This document shows positions 42,760 to 51,251 of a DNA stretch of 64,000 nucleotides, piece by piece. The notes beneath the pieces were generated by a model. That model saw nothing but the letters and a program-made list of their open reading frames with translations. It was not told where the DNA came from and made no database searches. Where the stretch lies: contig CAVZTF010000003.1 of NCBI GenBank assembly GCA_963778185.1, forward strand, positions 124,001-188,000, read 5' to 3'. Source of the DNA: RPQJ01 sp963778185 (GTDB taxonomy: Bacteria; Pseudomonadota; Gammaproteobacteria; Steroidobacterales; Steroidobacteraceae). Numbering within the stretch: position 1 is the first letter of the stretch; each line of letters opens with the position of its first letter. The position numbers and the translations under genes are program-made.

Positions 42760-45594
42760 TCAGGTTGCCGGGCACCCTGTGTAACTGGGCGCGGTCCGTT
42801 CGCGGCAGTAGCCTTTCGCCGGGATCGACGGCAGGAACCGCGTCTCGAAGGCATGCTTGATGACTTCCCAGCGCCACTTCTGCTCGCCCAGCCTGTTCTT
42901 CGGATCCGCACCCGACGCGCTGGCCGGCAGGGCCAGCTTGTAGGAATCGAACTGGTTGCGGAACGACTGGCAGTTCTCGTTGCTCGCGCTGGCCTTCGGC
43001 AGGAAGGCTGCGTTGACACACTTGTCGAGCTTCTGCTTGCCCGATGACCAGAGCTTGCGCAGCTGGTCGCACCGGGCCTTGGTGAGCGGCGTGTTCAGCG
43101 GCTGGCAGGTGTAGTCGTTGAGGGTCGAATAGAGATCCGAGTACAACGACTGCACCAGTCGCGCGAATACGCCGTCATTCTGCAGCGTGACGGACGGCGA
43201 GCTGCTGCGGACCGTCGGTCCATAGGTGTCCGGCGCGATCTCCAGGTTGTAGGGGACGAGCGACAGGCGCCCGCCGGAAATCTTCGTCGGGTTGCGGCAG
43301 CCCACGTTGGTGAGGGTGTCGATGTACTGCCCGCCGACACTCACGACGGTCTCCGACGCCGTGGTAATCACGTCCCATCGGAGCCGGTCGGCGATCGTCG
43401 GATTGGGAATGGGCGCCGGCTGGAAGAACGGTGAGTCGGGCGGCTCACACCCGAGTTCCCTGCCGGTCAACCGGCTGACGTCGATCTCGCCACCGAACGT
43501 GTTCGCGAACACGACGCCGGTCGCGGTCTTGAAGAAGAACGCGTTGAACCGGTAGTCGTTCCACGCCTGCCCGCGGAACTGCCGCGAGACGTAGAGCGGT
43601 GGCAGACCGTTGGGTGGCACGCCGCTCGCGTCGAACTGGGACGTGACGTCGCTGGGAAGCTGCGGCTTCACGTTCAGGAGTTCCCGGGCCGGCTCCAGGC
43701 ACGGGGCGGCACCCACGCAGGCGATCCATCCTGCGTCGATCAGCTCCTGCAGCGCGACGGCGTCGGAAACCGGCGTGGGATTGCCATTCAGCAGGACCCT
43801 GCAGTCCTGCGGCCGGTATCGACAATCGACGATACCCACGACCTCGAATACCCGGGCGTCCGTCGGTCCCGCAGCGACCGTGACGTTGTTGAACGACGCC
43901 GCAACGACGCCATCCTGCGTGGTCCGGTAGGCGCAATTCACGGCGCACTCGGCAAGATCGAGGCTGTTGCCCGGCGCGACGGTCAGCCCGTCGGGCTGGT
44001 AAGGGGACGTCGAGAGAATTCCGTCAGGCGCGTCAGGATCCACGAAGGCAGCGCTCAGCGCCGTGAGCGCGGCTGAATCGGGACGCAGGGCACGCACGTT
44101 TCTTGCGTCACGATCGGACATGTACGCCAGCCCTGACGTGAAGCTCGTCCGGACACCGTAAACGCCCGTGACGGCTGCGTGGACCTTGCCGATCGCGAAA
44201 TCCGACGTCGGGTGGCCCGCCGCCGTGAAGCTCACCGAGCCGATCGGGACGTCCGGCGGGAACGGATTGGTGATCAGGAAACAACCCGTGCCGGTGCTGC
44301 TCGTGGCACCGCAGTTCACGACCTGGCCCGCACCGTTCCAGGACGCCGTGTTCTCAGCGCTCGCCCGGAGCGTGTACACGTGCTGCGTATTCGTGCCCGC
44401 ATCGGTCGTCGTGATGGCGACCTCTTCGTTGACGTCGCTGAATTCCGGCCCGTTGTAGAGGAACAGGACCTGGATCGCCGTGACCGAGTAGGCATTCGGC
44501 AACTGGATGCCCAGGTGCTCACCGACGTCGACCTCGTTGGCAGCCGCACCCCCTTGCACGCCGAGACCGAAAGCGCCGTTGACCTGCTTCTCGCCCATCA
44601 ATTTCAGGTTGGCCGCCGTCAACGTCGCTCCCCCGATCGCGCAGGCCGACTGTCCCAGGCAACCCGCAGTGGACCAGGCATTGCGGTCGATCGTGATCGA
44701 TGGCTGCGGCGTAGCGTCGAAGACCTGCTGCAGGAAACCCGGCACCGGGACCAGGGCTTCCTTGGCGAGGATTCGCCCGGTGTCGGTCATCGCCAGGACG
44801 TAATTCCTGACGTCCGGGTCATCAGGCTGCAGCGGCACCTGCAACAGCGACGTGCCAAGAATCCTCTCGCCGTCCGCGAGACCCCAGGCTCCGAAATTCG
44901 GATTCGGCAAGGGGTCGGCGCCATCCACGTCCTGGAAGAAGACAACGGTGGTACCGCCTTCCACCGCCAGGACCCCGGACCCGAAGGGCATGAATGCCTC
45001 TGCAGGGTCGCCATCAATCGAGTCGAGGTCCGACAGCAACGCCCTGCCCGCCACGTACTCGTTGGCACAAAGGTTCGGGTTTCCTGCAAGCGCCGTCCAC
45101 CCGCCGGGGCAGTTCTGTTGCGCGGGCTTGCCGGCCACCTTGATCAGACTGTGGGTGGCACCGGCCTTCCGGCCCGCCAGCCAGATGTCACCCGACAGGT
45201 CGACCGTCATGCCCGTGCAGGGTTGCGGACCGTCGAAGTCGAGCGTCGCGTCGTTGCAGTCCAGCAGCACGGTGGAGGCATTCGGCAGGCTCTGCGGCTC
45301 CCTCCAATGGCGAACGACCTGCGCAGCACCATCCGTTTCCAGGCAATAGAAACCGTTTGCTGCGAGCTTGCACGCTGCGAAGGCCTTGCCCCCGGAGAGG
45401 AGCAAGCCGGTGGAATCGGCCGTGCGGTTTGGATCGTCGAAGGTCATCTCCAGGACGATGTCCTTGTTGAAGGCATCGACCTGGTCGAGGACCTGGTCAG
45501 GCAGGGACGCCTGTCCCCAGGCATTGGCGCCAGCCACGAGCGCGACGAGACCCAACGAGAACGACCGTGAGAATCCGTCTACTGGCGGCATCAT
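42760..45594 (-). CDS. Large exported cysteine-rich protein of unknown function
   Basis: A 944-residue protein with an N-terminal signal peptide (about residues 1-28, A-N-A-W-G-Q-A) and no other membrane segment. The ATG at 45594 has GGGGAG five bases upstream; the open frame to 45897 would reach into the next gene. More than 25 cysteines are scattered, many in close pairs such as CLGQSAC, CAVNC and CVGAAPC, suggesting disulfides in the periplasm or outside the cell. No catalytic motif or known repeat is recognised; the middle part reads as beta-rich. It is the last gene on this strand after the TIR-TPR gene, 260 bases away with no recognised element in the gap, so it may or may not belong to that operon. 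Confidence 0.75.
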   Translation of the reverse strand: MMPPVDGFSRSFSLGLVALVAGANAWGQASLPDQVLDQVDAFNKDIVLEMTFDDPNRTADSTGLLLSGGKAFAACKLAANGFYCLETDGAAQVVRHWREPQSLPNASTVLLDCNDATLDFDGPQPCTGMTVDLSGDIWLAGRKAGATHSLIKVAGKPAQQNCPGGWTALAGNPNLCANEYVAGRALLSDLDSIDGDPAEAFMPFGSGVLAVEGGTTVVFFQDVDGADPLPNPNFGAWGLADGERILGTSLLQVPLQPDDPDVRNYVLAMTDTGRILAKEALVPVPGFLQQVFDATPQPSITIDRNAWSTAGCLGQSACAIGGATLTAANLKLMGEKQVNGAFGLGVQGGAAANEVDVGEHLGIQLPNAYSVTAIQVLFLYNGPEFSDVNEEVAITTTDAGTNTQHVYTLRASAENTASWNGAGQVVNCGATSSTGTGCFLITNPFPPDVPIGSVSFTAAGHPTSDFAIGKVHAAVTGVYGVRTSFTSGLAYMSDRDARNVRALRPDSAALTALSAAFVDPDAPDGILSTSPYQPDGLTVAPGNSLDLAECAVNCAYRTTQDGVVAASFNNVTVAAGPTDARVFEVVGIVDCRYRPQDCRVLLNGNPTPVSDAVALQELIDAGWIACVGAAPCLEPARELLNVKPQLPSDVTSQFDASGVPPNGLPPLYVSRQFRGQAWNDYRFNAFFFKTATGVVFANTFGGEIDVSRLTGRELGCEPPDSPFFQPAPIPNPTIADRLRWDVITTASETVVSVGGQYIDTLTNVGCRNPTKISGGRLSLVPYNLEIAPDTYGPTVRSSSPSVTLQNDGVFARLVQSLYSDLYSTLNDYTCQPLNTPLTKARCDQLRKLWSSGKQKLDKCVNAAFLPKASASNENCQSFRNQFDSYKLALPASASGADPKNRLGEQKWRWEVIKHAFETRFLPSIPAKGYCRERTAPSYTGCPAT

Positions 45595-45854
45595 GTCGAC
45601 TCCCCTGCATTCGTGTTGTTTGTGCTGCGAGCTCGCCAAACCTTGCGCGGCGTCACAGATCCAGGTTCCCAAGCGTGCAGAGCCTAGCATCAAACGGGCG
45701 AAACGATTCTCGCTTCCGCGCTTGTCCAGCTTATGTAAGGACAGGTAACAGCACTGCCCGGCAAGAGTTCTCGCAGCGGTGCGCACGACAGGCCTCAGCG
45801 ATCGCGGCCGGTTCGAAGAAAGCTCTAAAATACAGCCGCTTGGCAAGTGAACAT

Positions 45855-48053
45855 CTAGTTGTTCATGTACTTGCTGGCCTCGTCGGGCTTGCCCCACGCG
45901 GCATACAACTCCGCCAGCCGGATTCGGCCGCGCTGCAGAAGGTCCGCGATGGGCGCGCCCGACAGCCCGGCCAGGCTCCCAAGCAGCAAGGGCTCGGCAT
46001 CCTTGTAATCACCCAGGCCGACGAGTGCCGCACCCTCGACGTTCTTCGCCATCGCTATCTGCCAATGTTCCTCCGGCAGGCTCAGCGCGAGGATGCGCCG
46101 CGCCTCTGCGGCCACCTGTCTCGCCTCGTCGAAGCGACGAGTGGCCACCAGCAGGTTGGCCTTGACCGTCAAGGTACTGGCCACCTGCGGGTGGTCATTG
46201 CCCAGCACTCTGCGGCGGATGGCGAGGCTCTCCTCGAGGAGACGCCCGGCCTCGTCGTACCTGCGCGCCTCGATCAGCCAGTACGCGAGGTTCGCCGCGC
46301 CTCCGGCGACGTCCGGATGCTCGGCGCCGAGTTCACGCCGGCTCATGTCCAGCGAGTCCCTCAGCATTGCCATGGCCTGGTCGCGGTCCCCCTTCGCATA
46401 GAGGACGAATGCGACGTTGCTCATGTTGAGCGCGATCTCGGGGTGACTTTCACCCAGCAGCTTGCGATTCATGAGCAGCGCCTTGCGGTACGCCCGTTCG
46501 GCACCCATGAGATCGCCTCGCGATTCCAGGACGAAACCCATGTTGTTCAGGCCGGCGGCCAGTTCCGGGTGCGCGTCGCCGAGCATCAGCTCCTTCATCT
46601 TGAGTGCCTGCCGGTACAGCGGCTCGGCCTGCACCGGCTGGTTCAATCCCATCAGCGCCCAGCCGAGGTTGTTCAAGGCCTCGGCGAGGTCCGGATGCAC
46701 CTCGCCATGCAGCTTGCGTTGCAGCGCCACCGCCTGCCGGAGGTAGATCTCAGCCTGCTTGAAATCGCCGCGCTCCCCGCAGTTGACGCCCAGGTCGCCG
46801 ATGCTCTCGGCCACCTCGGCATGCACTTCGCCGTAAAGCGCTTTCCTGATCCGCAGCGCCTCCTGGATCAGCGGTTCGCCCTTCGCGTATTCGCCCGTGT
46901 AGGACATGACGTCGGCCAGCGCGGTGTACGTCGCGGCAACGTCCGGGTGCAGGTCACCGAGCAGCTGACGGCGAATCGCCAGCGCCTCGCGCAGGCGCTG
47001 CTCGGCCTCGGCATAGTCGGACTTGAGCGACAGTGCCTCGCCCAGGTGATTGAGGCTCTGCGCAACCATCACGTCCCGCTCACCCGACAGCTGCCTGCGC
47101 TGGTCCAGGGCCTTGCGGATCAACGGGATCGCCGACTCGTACAAGCCGAGACTCGTGTACACCGTGCCCATGGTGTCCATCAGGGTTGCCTGGATGGCCG
47201 GTTGGTCGACCAGTTCCTGGTCGATGCGTGCCGCGCCCTTGTCGAGAATCTCGCGGGCCGTGATCTTGTTGCCGAGCGCCTCGCTCGGATCCGACACTTT
47301 GAACAGGTCGACCATGAATCGCGTCGTCTGCCTGGCCGTCTCGGCCTCGGTCTCGGCACGGACCCGCTCGCGTTCCGCCTCGTTGCGGGCGAGCCATGCG
47401 GCCGCCGCCAGCCCCGACGTGATCGCCATGCCGGCGACGGACGCCGTCACCAGGGCCATCATGCGCCGGTGACGGCGGTGCGCTTCGCGCTGCTTGAGCT
47501 CGTCGAGGCCGACCCCCAGCATGCCGGCGACCAGCTTGAGGCGGACGTCCTGCTTGCCGTCCTTGTTGGGCCGGGCGTCCGCGGCGATCGGCTCGCTGCG
47601 AGTCCCGGTGAGTTGACCGTTCTCGCCCATCGTGAACATGAGCGCGTTCGGGAAGCACTCCTGGTCAGCGGTCGCTGCCGACACGCTGGCGCCGGGCTCG
47701 CCGCCCACGATCAGGCAGAAGATCCGGTCCTCGCGGCCGAGGCGCTTGAAGGCCAGGATCTCCTCGTTGACCCAGCGCGACCTCGCGGCGGCCGGTGAGC
47801 AGATGACGACCTGGAATGCGGACTGCTGCAACGCCCGGGTCAGGGTCTCGCCGAGATTCGTCGCCGTGGCCAGTTCGTCGCGATCGCGGAACACTGGCGC
47901 GAGCCGCTCCGGCACCGGCCCGAACGCCGTCCGGGTCCCGACCAGGTGCTTCGGCACCCGGTACGTCTCGAGGCTCCGGTGCAGCCACCGGGCCCACTTC
48001 TCGTCGCTATGGCTGTAGCTGATGAAAGCGCGGTACTTGAACTGAGGATCCAT
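45855..48053 (-). CDS. TIR-domain protein with transmembrane helix and C-terminal TPR array
   Basis: A 732-residue protein. Residues 5-130 are a TIR domain: YRAFISYSHSDEKWARWL, then FRDRDELATATNLGE, then SPAAARSRWVNEEI, where Trp94-x3-Glu98 matches the WxxxE pattern holding the catalytic Glu of NAD-cleaving TIRs. A single membrane helix lies at about 198-220, followed by a short coiled stretch and some ten 42-residue kinesin-light-chain-type TPR units (about 285-730) with HPxxA motifs. The TIR would face the cytosol and the TPRs the periplasm, or the reverse; topology is not decided. It follows the NRAMP-like and SLOG genes on the same strand. Confidence 0.88.
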   Translation of the reverse strand: MDPQFKYRAFISYSHSDEKWARWLHRSLETYRVPKHLVGTRTAFGPVPERLAPVFRDRDELATATNLGETLTRALQQSAFQVVICSPAAARSRWVNEEILAFKRLGREDRIFCLIVGGEPGASVSAATADQECFPNALMFTMGENGQLTGTRSEPIAADARPNKDGKQDVRLKLVAGMLGVGLDELKQREAHRRHRRMMALVTASVAGMAITSGLAAAAWLARNEAERERVRAETEAETARQTTRFMVDLFKVSDPSEALGNKITAREILDKGAARIDQELVDQPAIQATLMDTMGTVYTSLGLYESAIPLIRKALDQRRQLSGERDVMVAQSLNHLGEALSLKSDYAEAEQRLREALAIRRQLLGDLHPDVAATYTALADVMSYTGEYAKGEPLIQEALRIRKALYGEVHAEVAESIGDLGVNCGERGDFKQAEIYLRQAVALQRKLHGEVHPDLAEALNNLGWALMGLNQPVQAEPLYRQALKMKELMLGDAHPELAAGLNNMGFVLESRGDLMGAERAYRKALLMNRKLLGESHPEIALNMSNVAFVLYAKGDRDQAMAMLRDSLDMSRRELGAEHPDVAGGAANLAYWLIEARRYDEAGRLLEESLAIRRRVLGNDHPQVASTLTVKANLLVATRRFDEARQVAAEARRILALSLPEEHWQIAMAKNVEGAALVGLGDYKDAEPLLLGSLAGLSGAPIADLLQRGRIRLAELYAAWGKPDEASKYMNN

Positions 48054-48144
48054 CCGTCGCGCTCCCGTGGGCCAGCGGGCGGAATATACGCTTCAACCGT
48101 GAGGTGCTGTCAAAGCACGGCGCAGACCGCCAGGTTGCCGTGCA

Positions 48145-49341
48145 TCAGTCGAAGATCGCCGCGAGACTCCCGACGGATCGCCAGCCCAGGTAGATCGTGA
48201 CGAGCCATGCCAGCACGCCCAGCGCTGCGAGCCAGCGCGGGTAACGGTAACCGCCCAGCAGGTCACTCCGCCGCAGTGCCACCCAGAGCATCACAGCCAT
48301 GCCGACCGGCAGGATCAGGCCGTTGAACGCGCCGGCAAAGATCAGCAGCGGTACCGGAGCGGCGCCGGCGAGCACGAACACCAGCGTGGACACGACGATG
48401 AACGCGGCGACGAGGAGATTTCGGTGCCGTTCGAGCCCGGGCCGATTGCCCGTCAGGAACGAGACCGACGTATACGACGCTCCGATCACCGAGGTGATGG
48501 ACGCAGCCCAGAGTATTGCTCCGAAGACCCGCAAGCCCACCTTCCCCGCCGCCGCCTGGAAAGCCGACGCGGTCGGATTCGAGGGATCGAGCTGGACCCC
48601 GGCGGCAACCACGCCCAGCACCGCCAGGAAGAGCAGCGTGCGCATCAAGCCGGTAATGAGCACGCCGGTAATCGACGCGCGCGAAATCTCGCCGACATGC
48701 CCGGGTCCCCCGACACCCGCATCCAGCAGCCGGTGCGCACCGGCATAGGTGATGTAACCGCCGACCGTGCCCCCCACCAGGGTCGTGATCGCCAGGAAGT
48801 CGACCCGTACGGGATGGACGGTGTTGCGCAGCGCCTCCCCGACCGGCGGATCCGACACGATCGCCACGTATCCAGTCATGCCGATCATCAGGAACCCGAG
48901 CACCACCACGATTCGATCCATGGCCAGGCCCGCCCGCCTCGACAGGAACGTCGCGATCGCAATCAGCGCCGAAATCGTGCCGCCCGCGACCGGCGGCGCC
49001 CCGAGCAGCGCATTTGCGCCGAGGCCCGCGCCAGCCACGTTGCCGACGTTGAACACCAATCCGCCGAGCACCACCAGGAATGCGAGCAGGTGGCCCAGGC
49101 CGGGCACCACACGATTGCCGAGATCCTGTGCACGCAGGCGCGAAACGCCGATCACGCGCCAGACGTTCAGCTGCAACGCGATGTCGACGACGATCGACAG
49201 GAGAATCGCGAAGGCGAATGCGGCGCCGAGTTGCGCCGTGAACTGCGTGGTCTGGGTGATGAATCCCGGCCCGATCGCGCTGGTGGCCATCAGGAACATC
49301 GCGCCGACGAGCGGCGCGCGGCCCGCCGCGAACGATGCCAT
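48145..49341 (-). CDS. NRAMP-like divalent metal transporter family protein
   Basis: A 398-residue protein with about eleven hydrophobic helices and an NRAMP/YcsG-like profile. The canonical NRAMP metal ligands are altered: the helix-1 DPGN position reads SAIGPGFITQ and the helix-6 MPH position reads GYITYAGAHRLLD. The substrate may therefore not be Mn2+/Fe2+. The ATG at 49341 is supported by its place 20 bases after the SLOG gene; the very long open frame upstream (to 51195) is a shadow of that gene. It is probably co-transcribed with the SLOG-2TM gene and perhaps the TIR-TPR gene. Confidence 0.8.
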   Translation of the reverse strand: MASFAAGRAPLVGAMFLMATSAIGPGFITQTTQFTAQLGAAFAFAILLSIVVDIALQLNVWRVIGVSRLRAQDLGNRVVPGLGHLLAFLVVLGGLVFNVGNVAGAGLGANALLGAPPVAGGTISALIAIATFLSRRAGLAMDRIVVVLGFLMIGMTGYVAIVSDPPVGEALRNTVHPVRVDFLAITTLVGGTVGGYITYAGAHRLLDAGVGGPGHVGEISRASITGVLITGLMRTLLFLAVLGVVAAGVQLDPSNPTASAFQAAAGKVGLRVFGAILWAASITSVIGASYTSVSFLTGNRPGLERHRNLLVAAFIVVSTLVFVLAGAAPVPLLIFAGAFNGLILPVGMAVMLWVALRRSDLLGGYRYPRWLAALGVLAWLVTIYLGWRSVGSLAAIFD

Positions 49342-49361
49342 GGGAGCGTCCTTTGCAGGGT

Positions 49362-51152
49362 TCAGCTCAGCCGGACGATCTCCTGCTGGTCGATCGAACG
49401 CTCGCGATGCACGAGGATCCACTCCGCATGCTCCTCGAGGGCCGCATCGCCCAGCAGCTTGAGTATGCGCCGCCGCTCGCCGTCGTCCTCCGCCGAGTCG
49501 ATGCGTCGCCGCGCGTTGAAGAATATCCGGTGCATGAACTCGTACTGCTTGATGAGTTCGGACTCGGCCGTACTCTTGGCATACGACTGGCGCACGCCGA
49601 TACCGAGCAGCAGCAGCCCCATCAGGTACACGAGGGGCTGGCGCACGCCCTCGGGGACGCCCGCACCGATGAGCAGCAGCACGATCAGCGTGGCCGCGCT
49701 CGCCCACAACCCGAATCTGCCGAGCCTGCGCGTGTCCGCGTGGCGGCGCAGGCGTTCCGCACCCTTGCGCCCGTAGTAGCCGAGCTGTCCGGACGAGTCG
49801 TCGCCGATCCACTCGCGCAGCGCGAAACTCACGCCCACGGGGTCCTGGCTCGGCGCGATGTCGCACTCCGTGCCGGCGACGCGCATCACGTTGCGGATCC
49901 AGCCGAGGTCCGGATCCTGCATCTGCAGGAAATTGTCGTGCGCGAACTTGGAGACATTGCCGCTCGTGACGCCGGCAGCGGCCCAGTAGAACTGCACTCG
50001 CAGGCCCTCCGCCAGCGTGCGGTAATCGAGGTACTTGCGATGCCAGGCACCGCGACGGGCCAGGTAGTTGATGCCCGTGGCGGCGAGCATCAGCCCCAGC
50101 AGGACGAACAGGAAATACCGCTCGGAACTGAAATCCGTATAGGACACGTAGGCAATGCCCATGAGCAGCACGCAGACGTGGGTGGCGCGCAGAGTGAGCA
50201 GCACGCGCTGCTGGTAGTGGATTGCCAGCCAGTCGGCCGCCCGGAAGACCCCGTCGATGTCCTGCAGGCCCGGGGGCATGACCGCGGCCTGCTCGGCCGT
50301 CAGCAGCGGGTAGCTCCCCGCTTCGATGCTGGCGGCGCGGGCCGCGGCATCCCGGCTGAACTCGTTGGACCGCTCGAAGACCTGGCGGTGGCGCGCTGGA
50401 ATCTCGCTGACCCGTGGCTGCCGGTCGTCCGTCGTGAACCACGACACCTCGAGTGGCGCAAGGCCCTCGGCCGGCGCGCCGTCCGGCCGATCCCTCGAGC
50501 AGACGATGTGGTAGACGAGGTCGCTCTCGTCGTCCGCCAGGATCAGCCGGCTCGATGCGGCGCGCGGAGTGTAGCCGGGCATGATGTCGTCGTGGTGGAA
50601 GCGCACGACCTGGGCCGTGCCGCCGAGCTGATCCGACGCCTTGCCATCCCAGAGCGCGAGCAGGACGTGGCAGTGGGCGCAGAGGAAAACGCCCACCTGC
50701 GCATACTGGCGCGACCGGTTTGCGCCCGGGTCGGCGATCGACGACGCGGTGTTGCCGGGCGTGACGGGCAATTCGAACACGTCGACGGCGGCCGCACACA
50801 ACCGCTCGAACTCGCCTCGCGACGAATCCGTGTCGAAGTCGTGCAGGTACAGTTTCTTCGGCATCGGCAGCGCCACCGTCAGCGGCACGCCGAGCGCGAC
50901 GGCTTCGTCGGCGACGAGCCGGTCGGCCCCCTCGGCGAGGGAGGTCATCACGGCGACGTCGCGGTCCGGATAGCGGCTGCGCAGATCGAGCAGGAATTCC
51001 CGGACCCGCGAACGGATGCGGGGAATCTCGCCCGGCACCAGGTCCCGGTGCCCCGTCACGGCAACGACGAGCGGTACGCCATGCTTGCGCAGGGTGGCCG
51101 GCGTCACCGGTTCGACGAGCCGCAATTCGCTGGAACCCGTTGGCGTGCGCAT
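49362..51152 (-). CDS. SLOG domain fused to duplicated 2TM (SLATT-like) modules
   Basis: A 596-residue membrane protein. Residues about 26-195 look like a SLOG (Rossmann-like nucleotide-binding) domain: LVVAVTGHRDLVP, AVMTSLAEGADRLVADEA, VALPMPKKLY and a later VLLALWDGKAS strand. Then come two hydrophobic pairs at about 323-340/345-364 and 480-497/506-521. Each pair is followed by a long helix (HRKYLDYRTLAEGLRVQFYW; SELIKQYEFMHRIFFNARRR ending ALEEHAEWILVHRER). This resembles the SLOG-associated 2TM effector (SLATT) architecture predicted for nucleotide-triggered conflict systems, here duplicated. It is the first gene of the NRAMP/TIR set. Domain names are by motif resemblance only. Confidence 0.75.
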   Translation of the reverse strand: MRTPTGSSELRLVEPVTPATLRKHGVPLVVAVTGHRDLVPGEIPRIRSRVREFLLDLRSRYPDRDVAVMTSLAEGADRLVADEAVALGVPLTVALPMPKKLYLHDFDTDSSRGEFERLCAAAVDVFELPVTPGNTASSIADPGANRSRQYAQVGVFLCAHCHVLLALWDGKASDQLGGTAQVVRFHHDDIMPGYTPRAASSRLILADDESDLVYHIVCSRDRPDGAPAEGLAPLEVSWFTTDDRQPRVSEIPARHRQVFERSNEFSRDAAARAASIEAGSYPLLTAEQAAVMPPGLQDIDGVFRAADWLAIHYQQRVLLTLRATHVCVLLMGIAYVSYTDFSSERYFLFVLLGLMLAATGINYLARRGAWHRKYLDYRTLAEGLRVQFYWAAAGVTSGNVSKFAHDNFLQMQDPDLGWIRNVMRVAGTECDIAPSQDPVGVSFALREWIGDDSSGQLGYYGRKGAERLRRHADTRRLGRFGLWASAATLIVLLLIGAGVPEGVRQPLVYLMGLLLLGIGVRQSYAKSTAESELIKQYEFMHRIFFNARRRIDSAEDDGERRRILKLLGDAALEEHAEWILVHRERSIDQQEIVRLS

Positions 51153-51251
51153 GCGCGAGCGAGATTAGCCTATCCTTGCCACGTCGGCCCAGCATCGTCT
51201 GTTACGGGAAGGTCCGGCGGAGCGCCTCGCCGACGTGAGAATTGCGACATC

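Noticed and set aside
49341..51195. Continuation of the NRAMP-like frame upstream to give a 1016-residue protein
   Set aside because: The upstream part lies out of frame over the SLOG gene, has no hydrophobic or conserved features, and NRAMP proteins start at the chosen ATG.
49335..51251. Extension of the oligopeptide-binding protein to 1159 residues
   Set aside because: The extension is antisense to the SLOG gene; the lipoprotein signal peptide begins at 51252.
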